Origin: Candidatus Heimdallarchaeota archaeon
Lineage (GTDB): Archaea > Asgardarchaeota > Heimdallarchaeia > Heimdallarchaeales > Kariarchaeaceae
Reading direction: 5' to 3'
Length of the DNA stretch: 8,831 bases
NCBI GenBank assembly: GCA_022574115.1
Contig: JACZSS010000069.1
Location: forward strand, 1-8,831
Of this stretch, positions 5,299-8,831 are shown one piece after another. Position 1 is the stretch's first letter; every line of letters starts with the position of its first letter. The position numbers and the translations under genes were made by a program. The notes below the pieces were generated by a model. That model did not search any database. It was not told where the DNA came from and was given only the letters and a program-made list of their open reading frames with translations.

Positions 5299-6876
5299 AT
5301 GTCGACTGAAAAAATACCAAAAGTTGGTCCTACTATTCGAGACAACGTTGAGCTTGAAATGTGGACACCAGCACAAATTGCAAAAATTGAAGGTCCCCCA
5401 CGTGAAGTATGGGATGACCCAAATTCTCAAGATATACAAAGAATTGGCATATTTGGAAAAACTCTGAGACCATTAATGAGGTCTAGACCATTTCAATTTG
5501 CCCTTATATTACCAAATTTCCTTATTTTCTTAATGGCCGCCCTTTCTGGTTTCTTCGGTACTAATGACGCTGATGCTTCACTAGCCACCGTAATGACCTG
5601 GATTGTCTGGTGGGCATTCCTACTCCTCATGATTGCGGGTTTAAGCCGTATCTGGTGTATTATATGTCCGTTCGGTGCAATGGGTGAATGGGCTCACCGA
5701 TTTAGTCTATGGGAGACTGGGCAAAAAAGGTTTTCCCTTAATTTTGCCTGGCCAAAGAAACTGAAAGGTATATGGCTTGTAAACGGCTTCTTTATATTTT
5801 TCCTCTGGATGGACAACGTCTTCGGCTTTGGAAATTCTCCAGTTTTGACCGGTTACTTCATTGTAGTTTTAGTTGTACTCGATGTTGGTATTGGTTTAAT
5901 CTTTGAGAAAAGAAGTTTTTGTAGGTACATGTGCCCAATCAACGGTTTTATTGGTCTACAAGGTCTTTTCGCGGGTTTCGAGATGCGTTCCAAATCCTCA
6001 CAGGTTTGTCGGCAATGTCGAGGTAAATGGTGTCTCAAGGGTCGTGAAGATGATGGTGGTGGCTATGGTTGTCCAATGTTCTTATATCCTGGTGGAAATG
6101 ACACCAACAAGTATTGCATACTTTGCACTGAATGTTTGAAATCATGCCCCAATAACACTATGAGATGGGGTGTTAGACCACCATTCAAAGATCTGTGGGC
6201 GAATAAAGCATTTTCGTTTGATGAGAGTTTTAACATAATTGCTCTATTGGGTGTTTCATCAATAGCTCCTGTACTATTAATCTTTTACACATTACCTACC
6301 ATGGATTGGCTCAGAGGTAATACTGGCCTCTCTGCTCCGTTTGACGGCATTATTGCCAAAACTATTCTCTATGTCAGTGGATTAGTAATCGCTATGGTTG
6401 TAATTATATTTCTGTCTTGGATCATTAATAGACTTGCCTCTCCGGAGGAAGGTTTCAAGGGTTGGAAGCATTATGCCAATGTGTATGCAGCTCCATTAGT
6501 TCCATTGCCATTAATGAAACTTATTGCTGATATTTCAGATCATATAGTCAGAAATGGTTCCAGCGTCGTGTGGGTAATTTACAACTTTGTCAATGATTTC
6601 CCACAGGGTAGAAGAGATGCAGACGGTGCTCATGCTATTGTATCACCACTTGCACTTAACGATCCAGTGATTATCTTTGGTATCCAAGCTTTCTTCTTGA
6701 CTCTTGGTATGTTTGGGTCCGCATGGGCAATCATGAAGACTGTAGCGAATTGGGAGCCACAAAGAAAATTCTCAACGGCTCGTGAAGCAAAAATTGCAGG
6801 CTTGATGATGTTGATCATCTCGTTTGGTATTACCATGTTCAACATGTACTTCATATCTGGTCCCGCAGTAGCTTAA
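5299..6876 (+). CDS. Membrane-bound polyferredoxin (4Fe-4S), NapH/NosR-related
   Basis: A membrane electron carrier of 525 residues. The N-terminal 60 residues are soluble. Membrane segments are visible at about 66-86, 97-117, 156-175, 183-203, 312-332, 350-375, 393-412, 452-478 and 497-519. Iron-sulphur motifs are WCIICP (C120, C123) after the second helix and FCRYMCP (C208, C212) after the fourth. A ferredoxin-like block follows, with CRQCRGKWC (C237, C240, C245), GCP (C258) and CILCTECLKSCP (C273, C276, C279, C283). These twelve cysteines are enough for two or three clusters. The paired C-x2/3-CP motifs are those of NapH, NosR and CcoG-like proteins, which pass electrons between quinol and other redox partners. 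The later YAAPLVPLPLMKLIADISDH stretch resembles a helix found in related membrane 4Fe-4S proteins. It has its own promoter, Shine-Dalgarno site and terminator, and no redox partner gene is next to it. Partner and direction of flow are unknown. Confidence 0.88.
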   Translation: MSTEKIPKVGPTIRDNVELEMWTPAQIAKIEGPPREVWDDPNSQDIQRIGIFGKTLRPLMRSRPFQFALILPNFLIFLMAALSGFFGTNDADASLATVMTWIVWWAFLLLMIAGLSRIWCIICPFGAMGEWAHRFSLWETGQKRFSLNFAWPKKLKGIWLVNGFFIFFLWMDNVFGFGNSPVLTGYFIVVLVVLDVGIGLIFEKRSFCRYMCPINGFIGLQGLFAGFEMRSKSSQVCRQCRGKWCLKGREDDGGGYGCPMFLYPGGNDTNKYCILCTECLKSCPNNTMRWGVRPPFKDLWANKAFSFDESFNIIALLGVSSIAPVLLIFYTLPTMDWLRGNTGLSAPFDGIIAKTILYVSGLVIAMVVIIFLSWIINRLASPEEGFKGWKHYANVYAAPLVPLPLMKLIADISDHIVRNGSSVVWVIYNFVNDFPQGRRDADGAHAIVSPLALNDPVIIFGIQAFFLTLGMFGSAWAIMKTVANWEPQRKFSTAREAKIAGLMMLIISFGITMFNMYFISGPAVA

Positions 6877-6925
6877 GGAATCAGGATAAATAAAGAACCA
6901 TCTAGAATTAAAGAATAATAATAGG

Positions 6926-6945
6926 AGGGGCCTAAGGTCCCTTTT
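6926..6945 (+). terminator. Hairpin terminator after the polyferredoxin gene
   Basis: AGGGGCC (6926-6932), loop TAA, then GGTCCCT (6936-6942). The stem includes one G-T pair and is followed by a T-rich run (CCCTTTTACTTTAC). It lies about 50 bases past the stop, between convergent genes. Read on the minus strand it is followed by TATTATTATTC, so it may also serve the DUF2085-like gene's side. Confidence 0.7.
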
Positions 6946-6989
6946 ACTTTACTATTTGATATACAATTCAACAATACTAATTTACAAGA

Positions 6990-7586
6990 TTATGTCGAAG
7001 CCATTGCTAGCAACAATTCAGGAGGAGTTTGTAAGCCTAAGACATAATCACATCGATCAAACCTTCGATCACCACAATTTGTCCCACAGATGCTATTCAT
7101 TTTTTTGAATCTCAAAAATCCCACAATATTTATTACTGCAAAAATGAAGACAAGTACCATGTATCTATAAAACCAAGATTGTATCTGAATTAAAGAATAA
7201 ATCGCCACGACGAACAACGTTCCTGACATGAACCTTATAGGGAACCTGGGTATTACTCGTTTTTTCTGGACTTCGTAAACTCCGGTTATTGTGAATGCGA
7301 GTCCAAAAACCAACAGAAAATCTTTGATATTGTCGATCAGTAAAAATCCGGGTAACAACCCGAGAATAAGTAGCGTAAGACCACTAAATAAGCCACTGTA
7401 ACCTGCTGTGCAACCCTTGCACAATTTTACTGGACCAATGGAATAGTAGTGTGAGTCAAAAAATCCACAAAGGGGATGATGAGCAAATACCATTAGGTAA
7501 TATGCTCTTAATCTATGTTTTTTGTCAAATTCTGAATTACTCACGCTAGTAATTATCCTATATTTTGGTTTATTGTTCTCTGTCAA
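6990..7586 (-). CDS. DUF2085-like membrane protein with cysteine motifs
   Basis: A membrane protein of 198 residues. HHPLC (36-40) and IGPVKLCKGCTAGYSG (50-65) match the cysteine and histidine pattern of DUF2085 (C/H..P, then VC.RC.G.Y.G). That family has no known biochemical role. Four membrane segments follow at about 61-83, 88-106, 119-134 and 140-158. After the last helix the tail adds three more cysteines in CGTNCGDRRFDRC (167-179), which together with the first set could bind a metal. That is inference. The start is TTG at 7586: the frame is open back to a TGA at 7602-7604 with no ATG, and AGGT stands a few bases upstream. The next ATG (M32) would remove the polar N-terminus but keep HHPLC. 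It begins 30 bases after the zinc-ribbon gene on the same strand and is probably in one transcript with it. Confidence 0.75.
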   Translation of the reverse strand: MTENNKPKYRIITSVSNSEFDKKHRLRAYYLMVFAHHPLCGFFDSHYYSIGPVKLCKGCTAGYSGLFSGLTLLILGLLPGFLLIDNIKDFLLVFGLAFTITGVYEVQKKRVIPRFPIRFMSGTLFVVAIYSLIQIQSWFYRYMVLVFIFAVINIVGFLRFKKMNSICGTNCGDRRFDRCDYVLGLQTPPELLLAMAST

Positions 7587-7616
7587 TAAACCTGTTCTTT
7601 GTCAAATCAAATGTAG

Positions 7617-8279
7617 CTATGCGGATCTAATTAGGTGATTAAGCGCTTGTTGCCATCGATTATTCAATACAATGAGGTAAATTGGTATAGCAATAATAAG
7701 GATGAGAAAAGGGAAAAAGATAATTCCTAAAATGAAACTAAAGAACCATGCGACAATCAATCCGATCAATTTTTCGACACTTGCTACTTCTGGACCATAA
7801 CCCTCTTGTCCATTTCCATATAACTGAAGATACTTTCTAAGATTTGAATATTTGTAGAAATAGCCAACAGGACCGCAGGCAAAATACAAAATAATTCCTA
7901 ACACTGGATCTGCAGTCATCAATGGGCGACGTACCTGTTGTTTTTCGATAACATACATCTCCAATTGCCTCACATCATTGAAATTATAATAATCGTAGAC
8001 CAGACCGGCAATTCCTAAGGTACAAAATGACAATATTAACCACATTACATAATCCCGAGTTTGGGGTAACTGTGCATAGTACATCGGTCCTTGTTGTGGA
8101 GAACCCGCTTGCGGTGGTGTTTGAGATGGATATCCCATGCTTTGATTCGGTTGAATTGGGGGTTGATAATTTGAAACAGCTGTTTTAGCCGGCTTTTCTA
8201 CTACATCCAACTGTGATCCACAATTTCCGCAGAATTTTGTTCCATCTTCATTCTTTGTTCCACAACTCGGACAGTACAC
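7617..8279 (-). CDS. Zinc-ribbon membrane protein with DUF4234-like domain
   Basis: A protein of 220 residues. The first 22 residues are a zinc ribbon with four cysteines (C3, C6, C17, C20; CPSCG and CGNCG). A proline- and glutamine-rich linker runs from about 38 to 66. Then comes a membrane part with segments near 77-98, 124-142, 167-187 and 188-206. RDYVMWLILSFCTLGIAGLV (75-94) followed by DYYNFNDVRQLE is typical of DUF4234. A later NNRWQQALNHL near the end matches the usual C-terminal motif. Role unknown; such zinc-ribbon plus membrane proteins are common in Asgard and other archaea. The start is GTG at 8279, immediately before the first zinc-binding cysteines, with AGGT three bases upstream and a TATA-like box at 8301-8307. 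No ATG exists before the in-frame stop. It probably leads an operon with the DUF2085-like gene. Confidence 0.82.
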   Translation of the reverse strand: MYCPSCGTKNEDGTKFCGNCGSQLDVVEKPAKTAVSNYQPPIQPNQSMGYPSQTPPQAGSPQQGPMYYAQLPQTRDYVMWLILSFCTLGIAGLVYDYYNFNDVRQLEMYVIEKQQVRRPLMTADPVLGIILYFACGPVGYFYKYSNLRKYLQLYGNGQEGYGPEVASVEKLIGLIVAWFFSFILGIIFFPFLILIIAIPIYLIVLNNRWQQALNHLIRSA

Positions 8280-8300
8280 AGACCTAGTTTTATCTTGGCG

Positions 8301-8307
8301 TAATTAA
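8301..8307 (-). promoter_or_regulatory. TATA-like box for the zinc-ribbon gene
   Basis: TTAATTA on the minus strand, centred about 25 bases before the GTG at 8279. It suggests that this gene and the DUF2085-like gene are transcribed separately from the Yip1-like gene, whose stop is 130 bases upstream. Confidence 0.4.
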
Positions 8308-8409
8308 CCCTATCGAGTTCACGTTATTTGAATGATGGTAATTTGAGTGTGCTAGGAAGATCAACTACAGTTCTGCATCCAAACTTGGTGGGTCAAATTT
8401 ACGATTATT

Positions 8410-8831
8410 CTAAATAACACCTTGAGAAAACAAAACGATGGTTAAAACGATAGTAAATACTCCCAAAAGAATGATGAGTAAAATTATTGCTCCAAATGCT
8501 GCAATCTCACTTTTACCTGAATATGATGCAATTCCTACCAAGAAAGCCGCCAAGCGAACAAACCCGAGTAGACTTGTAAGTGGAGGCAAAATTATTCCAG
8601 CTATCGATCCCAGAATATCCCAGACTGATGTCAGTCCCCAAATTCTTAGAGTATTCATGACTGTGTAGGTACCTTTCATAAATTTTAAAATTGCGTTATA
8701 GAGTGCAACAAAGAGAAACGCCAACACCAGCGAACTCAAAAATAGAAAGATAAACATTGATGGTCGATTAATGAAACCGATGTCTAAATCCAATTGGTCC
8801 AATGAATGCTGAAATTCCGCTATCACTGTAT
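8410..8831 (-). CDS. Yip1-like membrane protein, partial at the right edge
   Basis: The C-terminal 138 or so residues of a membrane protein; the frame is open to the window edge. A GTG at 8826 could be read as a start, but the sequence there is a hydrophilic stretch typical of a domain interior, so the true start probably lies outside. Hydrophobic segments are visible at about 24-47, 70-87, 88-101 and 107-135 counted from that GTG. TVMNTLRIWGLTSVWDILGSIAGIILPPL (split: W63, P81, P82 mark the pattern) and the GIASYSGKS turn followed by AAFGAI resemble the second half of Yip1 domains. Eukaryotic Yip1 proteins act at Golgi membranes with Rab GTPases. Archaeal and bacterial relatives have no established role. 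Same strand as the zinc-ribbon gene. Confidence 0.6.
   Translation of the reverse strand, partial: TVIAEFQHSLDQLDLDIGFINRPSMFIFLFLSSLVLAFLFVALYNAILKFMKGTYTVMNTLRIWGLTSVWDILGSIAGIILPPLTSLLGFVRLAAFLVGIASYSGKSEIAAFGAIILLIILLGVFTIVLTIVLFSQGVI

Noticed and set aside
5903..6139. Plus-strand frame of 78 codons inside the polyferredoxin gene
   Set aside because: Overlaps a clear gene in another frame and shares only its shadow of cysteine codons.
6630..6854. Minus-strand frame of 74 codons opposite the polyferredoxin C-terminus
   Set aside because: Antisense shadow of a well-supported gene.
8438..8668. Plus-strand frame of 76 codons opposite the Yip1-like gene
   Set aside because: Antisense shadow with no start signals; the minus-strand frame shows membrane helices typical of a real gene.
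1..8831. CRISPR array, insertion sequence or phage genes
   Set aside because: No spaced direct repeats, no transposase or integrase, and no terminal inverted repeats were seen.

Overview
The window looks archaeal and most probably comes from an Asgard archaeon, possibly the Heimdallarchaeia side. It is AT-rich. Several genes have a TATA-like box about 25-28 bases before the start codon and no room for a Shine-Dalgarno site, which is the archaeal leaderless pattern. The gene content also fits: a longin/roadblock-like small protein, a seven-helix membrane protein with a soluble tail, a zinc-ribbon membrane protein beside a Yip1-like membrane protein, and an AbrB/PIN toxin-antitoxin pair. The lineage is inferred from these features, because the window has no marker gene.

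Layout, left to right. Bases 1-225 are non-coding apart from a possible gene end at the edge. A short-chain dehydrogenase of the retinol-dehydrogenase-like group (226-1188, minus) is followed across a divergent promoter region by a seven-helix membrane protein (1587-2498, plus). Bases 2499-3513 look like a zone of gene decay. They hold a 37-codon open frame, a stretch with several nested hairpins, and a SnoaL/NTF2-like gene that seems to be broken by two single-base lesions, a lost start and an internal TGA. Next come a longin/roadblock-like protein (3514-3975, minus) and a vapBC operon (4189-4842, minus) with its own TATA box and a possible operator. A 456-base divergent gap leads to the longest gene, a membrane polyferredoxin with twelve cysteines (5299-6876, plus). 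It has a Shine-Dalgarno site and a hairpin-plus-T terminator. The right part is three minus-strand membrane-protein genes: a partial Yip1-like gene running off the edge, a zinc-ribbon protein with a DUF4234-like membrane part, and a DUF2085-like protein.

How the genes relate: only vapB-vapC, and probably the zinc-ribbon and DUF2085-like pair, look co-transcribed. The polyferredoxin is a stand-alone unit with no visible redox partner here. The rest is a loose set of single genes, many of them membrane-bound. I see no defence island, CRISPR array, insertion sequence, tRNA or rRNA. The best leads are the two-lesion SnoaL gene, the folded stretch at 2714-2862, and the right-hand membrane gene cluster.
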